DNA from: Prostheceraeus crozeri | Lineage: Eukaryota; Platyhelminthes; Polycladida; Euryleptidae | Assembly (NCBI GenBank): GCA_907163375.1 | Contig: CAJQUW010011528.1 | Coordinates: 62,001 to 126,000, forward strand | Direction: 5' to 3' | Length of the DNA: 64,000 bases | Shown here: one piece after another, positions 10,995 to 19,017 of the stretch | Layout: every line of letters begins with the position of its first letter | Numbering within the stretch: position 1 is the stretch's first letter | Program-made: the position numbers and the translations under genes | The notes under the pieces: generated by a model | Told to the model about the DNA's origin: nothing | Databases searched by the model: none | The model's input: only the letters and a program-made list of their open reading frames with translations

Positions 10995-11400
10995 TGATGA
11001 ATGCTTCCTCTCTGTTGTGGTTGATGTTTCGCTTTTTACTCCATGGCGCTTTCTATGGGGTGTTGTGAGTGAGTTCCTTGTAACATGCGTCCAACTCCTT
11101 ATTACTTCATATCATGGCTTACATACCAAATGGTTTTTTCCTGACGTTGTTTTCTCCCTGCACATCAGTGACTTTGTTTTCTCCATGCATATCAGTGACT
11201 TTGTTTTCTCCGGTGATGTGAGCCATAAAAACTTTGTTTTCTGCTACCATCAGTATTAACTATGTGCAGTGCTATGAAAATCGGTTGTGATGATGAATAA
11301 CATATCATGTACAGACTGTGTCGTTTTCCTTTTGACATAAAGATGGGATTCTCACTCATTAGACAGAAGTAAAAATTTTAATCATTTTGTAAGATGGGTA
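10995..11400. other. PolB 3' flank with short repeats
   Basis: There is no gene here. TCAGTGACTTTGTTTTCTCC-type units occur near 11165, 11190 and (shorter) 11230. The sequence then grades into the AATAAA-bearing array. Confidence 0.5.
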
Positions 11401-12345
11401 GGGTTAGAAATAAAGTTGTTGATTGCAAGTTAAAAATAAAGTTATACCCATGTCGCTGTTTGTAAGATAGGTGAAATATAAATGAAGTCATAGCCATGTT
11501 AGAGTTTGCAAAGTTAGAAATAAAGTTGACGTTTGTAAAGTATAAAACAAATTATAACCATGTCGCTTTTTGTAAGATAGGTGAAATATAAATGAAGTTA
11601 GAATCACTTCACTGTTTGTAAAGTTAGAAATAAAGTTGACGTTTGTAAAGTTAGAAATAAAGTTGATGATTGTAAAGTTTGAATTAATGTTAAAATCATT
11701 TCACTGATTGTAAAGTTTGTGAGATGGGTGAAATATAAAATGAAGTCATTAGTATTTCACTATTTGCAAGATAGGTAAAGTTAGAAATAAAGTTATACCC
11801 ATGTCACTGTTTGTGAGATAGGTGAAATATAAATGAAGTCAGAATCACTTCACTGTTTGTAAAGTTAGAAATAAAGTTGACGTTTGCAAAGTTAGAAATA
11901 AAGTTGACGTTTGTAAAGTTAGAAATAAAGTTGATGATTGTAAAGTTTGAATTAATGTTAAAATCATTTCACTGTTTGTACAGTTTGTAAGATAGGTGAA
12001 ATATAAAATGAAGTCATTAGTATCTCACTATTTGCAAGATAGGTAAAGTTAGAAATAAAGTTATACCCATGTCACTGTTTGTGAGATAGGTGAAATACAA
12101 ATGAAGTCAGAATCACTTCGCTGTTTGTAAAGTTAGAAATAAAGTTGACGTTTGCAAAGTTAGAAATAAAGTTGACGTTTGTAAAGTTAGAAATAAAGTT
12201 GATGATTGTAAAGTTTGAATTAATGTTAAAATCATTTCACTGTTTGTACAGTTTGTAAGATAGGTGAAATATAAAATGAAGTCATTAGTATCTCACTATT
12301 TGCAAGATAGGTAAAGTTAGAAGTAAAGTTATACCCATGTCAGAG
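11400..12345 (+). repeat. Tandem array rich in AATAAA at the convergence of the two gene blocks
   Basis: Short units of the form GTTTGTAAAGTTAGAAATAAAG are arranged in a higher-order repeat of about 265 bases; for example, TTATACCCATGTCACTG recurs near 11793 and 12060. I count about 13 AATAAAG motifs, all reading on +. The array lies after the last + gene (PolB) and before the first - gene (TBP-like). It could supply redundant poly(A) signals or act as a transcription barrier. That role is inference. Confidence 0.75.
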
Positions 12346-12892
12346 TTTGTAAGTTAACATCCTCAACAGCGAATGTGACATCACGGCAATTTTTTCGGCT
12401 TAGGAAACATCAACCACTTTGCTGACTCATGTCTATAAATACCTCTGAGTCATGAGGTGGCAAGGCGTCAGTCATACGAATCTAATTAGTCTTGTTCAAC
12501 CTCTTCACCGACACGTGTGGGCGTTATTTATCAGACAAAGCGACGGCGCCTCACGTCAGACAGCGTGACCTTTTCACCGACAGGTGTGTGGACATCATTT
12601 CATGTCTATAAATGGCGCTGACACATCATAAAGCGAAGAATCTTGTTGATGACCTTTTCACCGACACGTGTGTGGACGATAGTTCATTGCGATGACTCAT
12701 TCAAAACACATCATGTGATTAACACGATTCTATTAACTGTGACTCATACAGATAGCACATTAAAGATTTAACAATATCAACTACTTTACTGATATCACGT
12801 AAACCAGTCATGATACAATGTCCGTTGTGAAACACTGCAATATGTACAGGATGCCATTTCCAAATCAGAGCAGCAGGAATAAAAAATCAAAA
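12346..12892. repeat. Promoter-like repeated block: TATA boxes and CACGTG-bearing motif
   Basis: The motif CTTTTCACCGACACGTGTGTGG, with variants, occurs three times (about 12501, 12571 and 12653). CATGTCTATAAAT, a TATA-like string, occurs at about 12428 and 12600. No gene follows on +, and the next coding region is on - at 12893. The block may be a replication or transcription control region, or remnants of duplicated promoters. The remainder holds no recognisable gene. Confidence 0.45.
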
Positions 12893-13282
12893 CTAAATAA
12901 TCAGAGCACCAGTTTCATAAAATATACAATGATTACTGGTTTTAATGTTGGCTAGATTCACTAACACCTTCAATTGAACAGACACTACTATATTCTTCAA
13001 TGTCAGGGGACTCAGGCGAAGATGAGGCATGAGTGTTCGCATTTTCTTGACGACTTCGTAACACATGGACTGCATCACGAAATGAGAAAGGTTTCCAAGA
13101 ATTTTTTTTGTGCCGCAGCGAAAGATTTGAAGACTTCGACCGTTGCTCATGCGAATGACCAACATTTGCGGACGACCGCGATGATAGACTGAATCGGGAA
13201 GATGGGTATGCAACTGTTCTAAATCGATGTCTCTTCTGAGATTCATTTCGCGCATGGCGTTGATGATGCGGATGGGGAGCAT
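12893..13282 (-). CDS. TATA-binding-protein-like protein
   Basis: This 129-residue frame resembles the duplicated TBP fold. The first half aligns by eye with the N-x-x-x-x-x-x-L-x-x-I-x-L-x-x-L pattern, then RMSNGRSLQIFRCGTKKILG, like the TBP strand/loop with R-x-x-x-P-x-x-x-x-x-I-F-x-S-G-K. The second half begins LKNIVVSVQLKVLVNLANI, like TBP NIVSTVNLGCKLDL. It ends early, so the second repeat is incomplete. The same DNA is open in another minus frame (12942-13547), but that reading is low-complexity Ser/Arg/His. TBP homologues are known in large DNA viruses. The match is by eye only, and a profile search is needed. Confidence 0.5.
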   Translation of the reverse strand: MLPIRIINAMREMNLRRDIDLEQLHTHLPDSVYHRGRPQMLVIRMSNGRSLQIFRCGTKKILGNLSHFVMQSMCYEVVKKMRTLMPHLRLSPLTLKNIVVSVQLKVLVNLANIKTSNHCIFYETGALII

Positions 13283-13547
13283 AACTCACAAATGACATGA
13301 GGGTTGAGTGAACTTCCCTTTTATACTTTTCCCATGACGGTTTTGGAATCACAATGTAGCAGTGATCATTATGTAGAATCATCTCTTGAATGCGAATAAA
13401 TACAATGCCGTCTCCTAGGTTAATGACACGGCAAGAGTGGGATAGGATAGCGCGATGTAACCTTCGTAGATGAAAGCGTTCTAGAGTTATCTGAAGTTGA
13501 CGTTTCGTATCATGAAATGTAACACACTGACTTTTTCCATGATACAT
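13283..13547 (-). CDS. Small unrecognised frame upstream of the TBP-like ORF
   Basis: An ATG at 13547 opens about 88 codons before the coding-like character is lost around 13283. There a GTGAGT donor-like string lies next to the TBP-like start. Residues such as LGDGIVFIRIQEMILHNDH look like alternating strands. It could be a first exon spliced into the TBP-like frame, or a separate small gene. I recognise no family. Confidence 0.35.
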
Positions 13548-13730
13548 GGAGACATGCTGATAATTTCCACATGATTAAAACTTGAGTGAAGAAGGGTATG
13601 GCTAAGAAAGAAGGAGAGAGAGTCATGTTCATGTGTGGCATGGTGAGTGTACATTTTATTTCTTGATACGGTGGCCGTTAGGCCGTGGTCTCATAAAGAC
13701 CGATGGGGCGTTCTCAGTGTGTGGAGAGTG

Positions 13731-14414
13731 TTACTGTAGTTGATCATCATCAACATGGACATCATTTTTAAAGGTGATGGAGACAAGATAGGGATTCAAC
13801 GTAAACAACCTTCCGTCCCTGCGCGGACCCATGTAGATGGTTTGAATATTAATTTCGAAGGAGTAGAATCCTTTTCCCAAAATGGAGAGCGGTTTGCAAT
13901 TGAGTAAGTCGAATTCGCTGCCCTCCTTTTCATGGATGATGAGACAGTGTCTATCCATATGCACATACATGTATCGTCTTTCCATGATGGGAACTTGTGG
14001 CCGCTTCCCATTGTGTCGAACAATTTCTTTGGGAATGGTGAGATTTTCTTTCAGGAATGTTTCAAGAGTATTGAATTGTAAGCGTGTCCAATAGTCTAAC
14101 TGCACACACACGGCCAGTCCATGCTTTGTTGACATAATTTTTAGATAATCTATCCGTTGACTTGGAGTTTTTATGGTGACGGCTTCTCCATGATGAGTTA
14201 TCTTTTGATTGAAAGCATTTTTCCCGATGCTAAAGTAAGGGAGTTCAGTGTACCCAGTGCGAGAGCAGAGGCGTTGATGGCTTCGAGCAACTGCATGGTT
14301 AGCGCAAGGACGGAAATGATTGCCATGCTCTCGGTCGTCCGTTTTACAAGCAGACCTAGCTCCAATCACATGCATTTCCCTTTTCTCGTTTTCCCTGTCT
14401 TTGTTATGTGACAA
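13731..14414 (-). CDS. Family B protein, copy 1 (unrecognised)
   Basis: This 227-residue frame is paralogous to 16026-16709. Both share an early G-x-x-V-x-I/L-x-T-P segment, a central Pro-rich turn before a Tyr/Phe strand, and the block LGKGFYSFEINIQTIYMGP (LGAGFYSFHIEVPAVYVGP in the other copy), followed by L-x-x-L-N. The first ~50 residues are Arg/His/Cys-rich, unlike copy 2, and may include unspliced intron. I know no domain; the alternating strands could suit a beta-rich structural or nucleic-acid-binding protein. This is inference. Confidence 0.55.
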   Translation of the reverse strand: MSHNKDRENEKREMHVIGARSACKTDDREHGNHFRPCANHAVARSHQRLCSRTGYTELPYFSIGKNAFNQKITHHGEAVTIKTPSQRIDYLKIMSTKHGLAVCVQLDYWTRLQFNTLETFLKENLTIPKEIVRHNGKRPQVPIMERRYMYVHMDRHCLIIHEKEGSEFDLLNCKPLSILGKGFYSFEINIQTIYMGPRRDGRLFTLNPYLVSITFKNDVHVDDDQLQ

Positions 14415-14500
14415 AGAGTTATCGCACGTGAACTTTTGACTGCGTGGGTGGAAACCTTTCCACTTACAAAGTCGTTCTAGTCCTCACAAAGACTTGAGTG

Positions 14501-14672
14501 ATACGCCCTTCTAGCGAACAAAGACGCATTCATTTATCTAAGAAAGAGCCCGATAGTAATGCACAAAGCGCAATGACTCATGTTGTGACACGCCCCTTTC
14601 TCGAACAAAGACGCATTCATTTATCTAACAAAGAGCCTGATAGTTATGCACAAAGCGCAATGACTCATATTG
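14501..14672. repeat. Tandem duplication, ~87 bp x 2
   Basis: Two adjacent copies share CGAACAAAGACGCATTCATT, then TATCTAA, AAAGAGCC, GATAGT and GCACAAAGCGCAATGACTCAT, with a few differences. The block lies between two minus genes, upstream of 14414, so it could be promoter material for that gene. A TATA-like string on the minus strand lies near 14690. Confidence 0.75.
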
Positions 14673-14721
14673 CTCTATACACCATTATAAAATACTCAGT
14701 GAAAAGAAAACTTTATTGCAT

Positions 14722-15168
14722 CTACACAATGTGTCGCGCATCAAACAAAGTCGTGGATGTAAACACACTCAGTTGAATCATGATATGTTTAACAACGTAC
14801 GCATTTCCTTCCAACGTCTCTTCTATTCTCTCCATAATTTTCTCCATATGACGACCATAAAATTGATCACTAAGAGTAATCCATTCTGTGTAATAAGATC
14901 CAAAACGAAGTGGTTTTTGTAAATCTTTCAACTCTATATAAGCAACGAGTCTACCCTTTACATCTTGAGGTTGTAAACTCTCCATCAATCTTTTGAAGAG
15001 AGGAAGGCTTTCAGTGAGCACTACTTTCATATCATTCATCTTCATTTTAAATGTAAGTTTCCAATCTTGTAAAAATCCATCGAATCCTTGTTGATCAAGA
15101 GTCAAATGACACATGTGGTTACTTAAGGTACGATGCGCCATCATAAACGATGTAACTATAGATTTCAC
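14722..15168 (-). CDS. Family A protein, copy 2 (unrecognised)
   Basis: This 148-residue frame is intact. It shares with copy 1 (4691-5143) and copy 3 (17406-17816) the segments F-x-G-F-x-Q-D, then L-M-x-S-L-x-x-x-DVKGRLVAYIEL, FGSYY and FYGRHMEKIMERI. No known domain is visible. The repeated presence of three diverged copies in one element suggests family expansion within the lineage rather than a recent tandem duplication. Confidence 0.6.
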   Translation of the reverse strand: MKSIVTSFMMAHRTLSNHMCHLTLDQQGFDGFLQDWKLTFKMKMNDMKVVLTESLPLFKRLMESLQPQDVKGRLVAYIELKDLQKPLRFGSYYTEWITLSDQFYGRHMEKIMERIEETLEGNAYVVKHIMIQLSVFTSTTLFDARHIV

Positions 15169-15354
15169 ATTGCTTCAATGACTTCCACTATGAATAAAAC
15201 AGAAATAACAATCATGTTCCACTGTCAGTTTATTCAACACCAGACAATATTCACAAGTACAGAATACACTTCATAAAATGATCATCATTCATTCACAAGG
15301 AGCAAAAACATGTTTTACATAGACCCATGCTGTTGACAATAATATAGATACAGT

Positions 15355-15819
15355 TCATAAACAATGCCAGCGTGCAATGTAGGTAGCTTTATTTCTAGTA
15401 TTACAATGAGATGGTGGTCTGTAAAGGTGATGTCTCTCACCGAAACATATTGCCATGTCAAAAATCATTTCATCTCTAAACTTCTTTTGATCACAATGCA
15501 TATGATAGTCTTGTCTTACACGATCTACCCAACATGGTAAATATAAATTATCAATGTGCAACTGAAGTGTTGCTGCTTCTCGTTCAGAATCATGTCCTAA
15601 TATTTGAACAATATGAAAACCTGACAGCCACCGTTTGAAATCACCTATCAAATACGTTTCATTTACAAATCCAATATGAATCAAAATAGAAGGATCAAGT
15701 CCATGCACATGACGTCGTGACCATTCGTCTTTGTGTGGAGGACAGTAGGCAAATCTATGATATACACTAACAACAGTTTGATCACTTTCTCTCATTGCAA
15801 CAGCACTCAACTCCTGCAT
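15355..15819 (-). CDS. Unrecognised protein, possibly exonuclease-like
   Basis: The 154-residue frame starts at ATG 15819 but is open upstream to a TTGTAG acceptor near 15862, adding the segment VVIFIDSEGAP. The D-x-E in a hydrophobic strand resembles the first motif of DEDD exonucleases, and GHDSERE further on could hold other acidic ligands. I cannot place the remaining motifs, so this is a weak structural guess. The C-terminal half has several His and Cys. The gene likely begins in an upstream exon. Confidence 0.4.
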   Translation of the reverse strand: MQELSAVAMRESDQTVVSVYHRFAYCPPHKDEWSRRHVHGLDPSILIHIGFVNETYLIGDFKRWLSGFHIVQILGHDSEREAATLQLHIDNLYLPCWVDRVRQDYHMHCDQKKFRDEMIFDMAICFGERHHLYRPPSHCNTRNKATYIARWHCL

Positions 15820-15874
15820 GGGTGCTCCCTCACTGTCTATGAAGATGACAACCTACAATATCAAAAAGACTTCA

Positions 15875-16040
15875 TTACAAAATAATACATTGAGCAGGAA
15901 CTTTACAAGGATGTCTGTCCTTTACATAACAAAAGATACATACAACATGATGACAATGTTTTATTTGAACATAACGCGCAAATCCGCGTTTTCCACATTC
16001 ACTACATACTAACTGATTACAATACTTAAGATTTCTCTTT
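15875..16040 (-). CDS. Zinc-ribbon-like exon
   Basis: A short open segment encodes Cys-x2-Cys (CSECGKRGF), then HCHHVVCIFCYVKDRHPC, giving two potential zinc-binding pairs. It lies directly upstream (in minus orientation) of the possible exonuclease frame and just downstream of the family B copy 2 stop at 16026. It is probably an exon of the 15355-15861 gene, but the phase of the join is not resolved. Confidence 0.35.
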
Positions 16041-16709
16041 GGTGGTAGCACCATCTTTCTTTGATGTGCGACGACGTTTAGGTTTAGTGACAGGTTCTTG
16101 ACACTCTTTGACACAAGAATCAATGACTTTCTCAATGTGATCAAGTCCTGTTAACTCAGGTTGATGATGAATTTGAGCAATGCGCAAATTGAGAGAAATC
16201 AAATTCCCTTCAGATTGATGAGGTCCCACATAAACAGCAGGCACCTCAATATGAAATGAATAAAAGCCTGCACCTAGCGATGACAATTCTGCTTCAACTG
16301 ACTGTTCAACTGTCACTCCTGAAGTGACTTTACAATACTTGCTTTGTAAAAAATAGCAGCGAGTGCCGCGATACAATGGTTTATAATAAGAAGTTTTCTT
16401 CTCTGGCCACAACTGTAATAGTTCAGTAGAAATAAGAGCCTTTTGCCTCACAACGTCTTCTAAAATATCAAGCTGCTGACGCAACCAATTATCAATAGGG
16501 ATACTCAGGTTTTGACCGCAACGATTTACTTGCGTATCCATTTTTGGTAAGTATACCGCCGGTGTTTGAAGATAGAGTCGAACACCGTTGTTGCGCACTT
16601 GTTGTTTGTAGGTAGGATAGCCGTGAATTACCTTTTCAATTTTCGGATTCCACAGCTCGAGATGTTGAGGATTCAGTGATACAGCAGTTGGAGTAGGATT
16701 CATAGCCAT
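16026..16709 (-). CDS. Family B protein, copy 2 (unrecognised)
   Basis: I chose the Met at 16709 because a pyrimidine-rich TTTCGTTACAG acceptor ends six bases upstream; the longer frame to 16823 would then be intron. The 227-residue product shares with 13731-14414 the block LGAGFYSFHIEVPAVYVGP and flanking strands. It ends in a Lys/Arg/Ser/Thr-rich tail (KPKRRRTSKK), possibly a nuclear localisation signal. I know no domain. Confidence 0.55.
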   Translation of the reverse strand: MAMNPTPTAVSLNPQHLELWNPKIEKVIHGYPTYKQQVRNNGVRLYLQTPAVYLPKMDTQVNRCGQNLSIPIDNWLRQQLDILEDVVRQKALISTELLQLWPEKKTSYYKPLYRGTRCYFLQSKYCKVTSGVTVEQSVEAELSSLGAGFYSFHIEVPAVYVGPHQSEGNLISLNLRIAQIHHQPELTGLDHIEKVIDSCVKECQEPVTKPKRRRTSKKDGATTKEKS

Positions 16710-16832
16710 GGCAGTCTGTAACGAAAGAATACCACTAAGTACATTCATGATCATCAGAGAAAAGAAAATTGTTAGCTTAGCAGTGACATATGAGGTGGCC
16801 CTTAAGAGGACCTTTTGGAACATTCACAGGAT

Positions 16833-17000
16833 TTAAAGCTTATCACCAAAGTCTAAGTCTTCGTCATCGTCTAGTAAATTAAATGTCTTGGCCTTAGGAC
16901 CCGAATTGAGTTTCAATTCCCTAAAAGACTTAAAGGTAAAGCGTCTAGGTGGTGGAGGCGGTGGCGGTGATGGTTCAACAAAATAAGCTTGTACAATCAT
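16833..17000 (-). CDS. Small Pro-rich/acidic protein, 55 residues
   Basis: The frame begins at ATG 17000, fifteen bases after a GACGCAG acceptor, and ends at a TAA at 16833. It has a run of seven Pro (SPPPPPPPRR), a basic-aromatic patch (FTFKSFRELK) and an acidic end (LLDDDEDLDFGDKL). It has its own promoter-like TATA at 17181-17190 and a spliced leader. It may instead be the first exon of the next gene. I recognise no family; acidic tails of this kind occur in activation domains, which is speculation. Confidence 0.4.
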   Translation of the reverse strand: MIVQAYFVEPSPPPPPPPRRFTFKSFRELKLNSGPKAKTFNLLDDDEDLDFGDKL

Positions 17001-17180
17001 CGGCCACACACTCTCCTGCGTCTCTCTTCTAAGGTTTAGGCCAGACAGTCATGACACTCACTTGTAAATTTACAAACAGGATTGATCAGACAAAGTTGAG
17101 AGGGGAGAATGGCTTCAGCAAGTCACACACGCTTTCCAAGTCAAGAGAATAAAATGAAGAGAAAATGGGGAGACGTCTGC

Positions 17181-17190
17181 TTTTATAATC
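17181..17190 (-). promoter_or_regulatory. TATA box on the minus strand
   Basis: GATTATAAAA reads on the minus strand. About 130 bases downstream a donor-like ACAA|GTGAGT lies near 17055, and an acceptor at about 17015 precedes ATG 17000. Confidence 0.4.
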
Positions 17191-17405
17191 TCCTGCGAAT
17201 CCACATTTGACACTATGTGAGCCAATCAGAGACCTCCGTTTCTCCCCTGACTTCGTTGCGGCAGGGAAAAGGAGGCACGCGGACGTCTTACTCATGAATG
17301 CTTTTCCCAAATCTTGTAGTTGAATCTAGTTTAACACATTGAGTTGAATATGAATGTGTTTTATGCGACATAAGAGCAAGTTGGATCCATGCTCATGAAA
17401 TGAAT

Positions 17406-17816
17406 CTAGTCGAGATGCAATTTTGGCATGTGTCGCTGATAGAAATCTTTGGGATCATGTATCGTCTCTGCAGAATAGGATGCAAAATGAAACACTACAC
17501 GTTCACCTGCATGTTCATTAGTCACTTTCTCAAATTCAATCTATGAAACTAATCGTCCTTTCACATCTTTATTCATCAAACTGTCCATGAGCTGTTGGAA
17601 AACGAAGCAACCTTTAGCGATAGCAAATTCTAAGTCTGCCTTTTCATGATGAAAGGAGATGATGTAGTCTCTAATCACACCACGAAGACTTTGTCGATGA
17701 AAACGTAGTGAACAAAATTCATTCGTAAACTTTACTGCTTCTGTCATCTTTCTTCCTTTCACTTCGGAGACATAGCATGAATGACATTCAGGTGCAACAT
17801 GGCACCCTGATGCCAA
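17406..17816 (-). pseudogene. Family A protein, copy 3, with an in-frame stop
   Basis: The first 91 residues share FHRQSLRGVIRDYI and LMDSLMNKDVKGRLVS with the other family A copies. A TAG follows at 17541. The same frame stays open past it, with FHFASY and FYQRHMPKLH, and ends at a TAG at 17406. It lies immediately inside the right TIR. The stop makes this copy a likely pseudogene, unless a splice removes it. Confidence 0.55.
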
Positions 17817-18745
17817 ATCTGGTCTCTGTTTTTCCGTCCGAGGCTTGCTTCACCCGCTAGAGCGATTTTCATAAACATTCTAACTCTGTCGTTTTTCGCC
17901 AAGGTCCAACATTTTCAATAACGTCTCACCTCTAAGCGAAGGCAGATACGAACAAGCCATGTTTTTCACTGAATTTGTCTCACTCCCAACTTTAAAACGA
18001 GCTATTGCACGACTTTCTACGATGTCTACAACCAAAGTTAGAAGATCGCTGCCGAGGGGGGGTCAGAATTTTTTCTATCCAATTGAGTTGGGAAGAAGTT
18101 CCTAGACCCAAAAGTGGCCAAAACGTCCGAATCTGCACTCCGTTTTCCCATCCGAGCACTCCTTCATATCGAAAAATTTACTTTCTCATCCCAAAACCTC
18201 CAACACCTGCCTTTTCCAAGTCTGACGGTTTCTTGCCATTTTCCTCCCTAAACCCAAGAAAATTAGCCCAAACTGAGCTTTCCACTGCATTTTTCTCACC
18301 TTTAGATTTCAAATGAGCTATTGCACGACTTTCTACGATGTCTACAACCAAAGTTGGAAGTTTGGCAGGAGGGGGGGAGGTCAGATCTTTTTCTCTCCGA
18401 TGTCGCTGGAAACATCCTTCCTAATCCAAAATTTCGCGTAGAGTCCGAATCTGCACTCCATTTTCCCATCCGAGGTCTCCTTCCTGTCGATTTCCAACTT
18501 TTCTCATCGCAACACCACCATCACCCGCCCTTTCCTCACTCACTCCCTCACACATCACCTTCCTTCCCTTACCCGAACACTCCTTCCTTCCAGGGGGGGA
18601 GGGAACAGTTTCCTCCTCTCGGACCCATTCCTCCCAACACATCCTTGACCATGTCCCTCACCTTCCTGCCAGAGGGGGGGGCTGAGTCAGCCTGATGACT
18701 GAGCATTTCACATTTTGCGCTTGCGTCTGCCACGGGGTTACTAGT
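17807..18745. repeat. Right terminal inverted repeat (~940 bp)
   Basis: This is the inverted counterpart of 498-1437, matching through the block beginning CTGATGCCAAATCTGG at the inner edge to GGGGTTACTA at the outer edge. The same internal ~315-bp duplication is present (blocks at 18005 and 18321). Confidence 0.85.
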
Positions 18746-18752
18746 TGCGCTA
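18746..18752. repeat. Right target-site duplication TGCGCTA
   Basis: This is identical to 491-497 and lies immediately outside the right arm, with two or three unmatched bases between. Confidence 0.6.
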
Positions 18753-19015
18753 TCTTCTTTGTGTCGTAAAGACCTGTTTTTTGTGATTTTAATGACTCCA
18801 TTGGTTTGACTCCATTGACCTAATTACTCCATTGGTTTGAGCTTTTGAATATATTATTTCATTTCTGCAATACTTGTATTCTTCTGATTAACGCTCATTC
18901 TGAGTCTCGTAAATCTTACTTTGAAGCCGCGATCAAAGGATTCGGTAAGTCCTGGGACCGAAGTATTATTGGCTTGTTGAATATTCCGCCAAAAGAACCA
19001 AATTCAATAACCCAA
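18753..19015 (+). other. Short host-like segment with a possible exon
   Basis: ACTCCATTGGTTTGA is repeated near 18797 and 18827. A possible 40-base exon at 18905-18944 (peptide SRKSYFEAAIKGF) ends at a perfect GTAAGT donor in phase 1, which matches the phase-1 acceptor of the exon at 22361. The acceptor is weak. Confidence 0.25.
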
Positions 19016-19017
19016 TA

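Larger units (their letters stand above)
498..18745. mobile_element. PolB-bearing element with ~940-bp terminal inverted repeats (Polinton/adintovirus-related, capsid and integrase not found)
   Basis: Long inverted arms (498-1437 and 17807-18745) bound 18.2 kb, and a 7-bp direct repeat TGCGCTA lies just outside each arm (491-497 and 18746-18752). The arm termini share TAGTAACCCCGTGG. Polintons typically begin with AG and make about 6-bp duplications, so the ends fit loosely, with one or two unmatched bases at each end. The interior encodes a broken protein-primed PolB, a C2H2 zinc-finger protein, a coiled-coil protein, a TBP-like ORF and two unrecognised paralogous families. Several genes have clear introns. 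I looked for integrase DDE, P-loop ATPase, adenain protease and jelly-roll capsid signatures and saw none. It may be a deleted Polinton, or a distinct endogenised linear DNA virus or transposon lineage. Confidence 0.75.

Noticed and set aside
12942-13547. Long minus frame overlapping the TBP-like ORF
   Set aside because: Its second half is low-complexity Ser/His/Arg, typical of a shadow frame. Only the 13283-13547 part was kept as possibly coding.
15355-15861. Firm call of a DEDD exonuclease
   Set aside because: Only one D-x-E strand is convincing; I could not place the other catalytic motifs.
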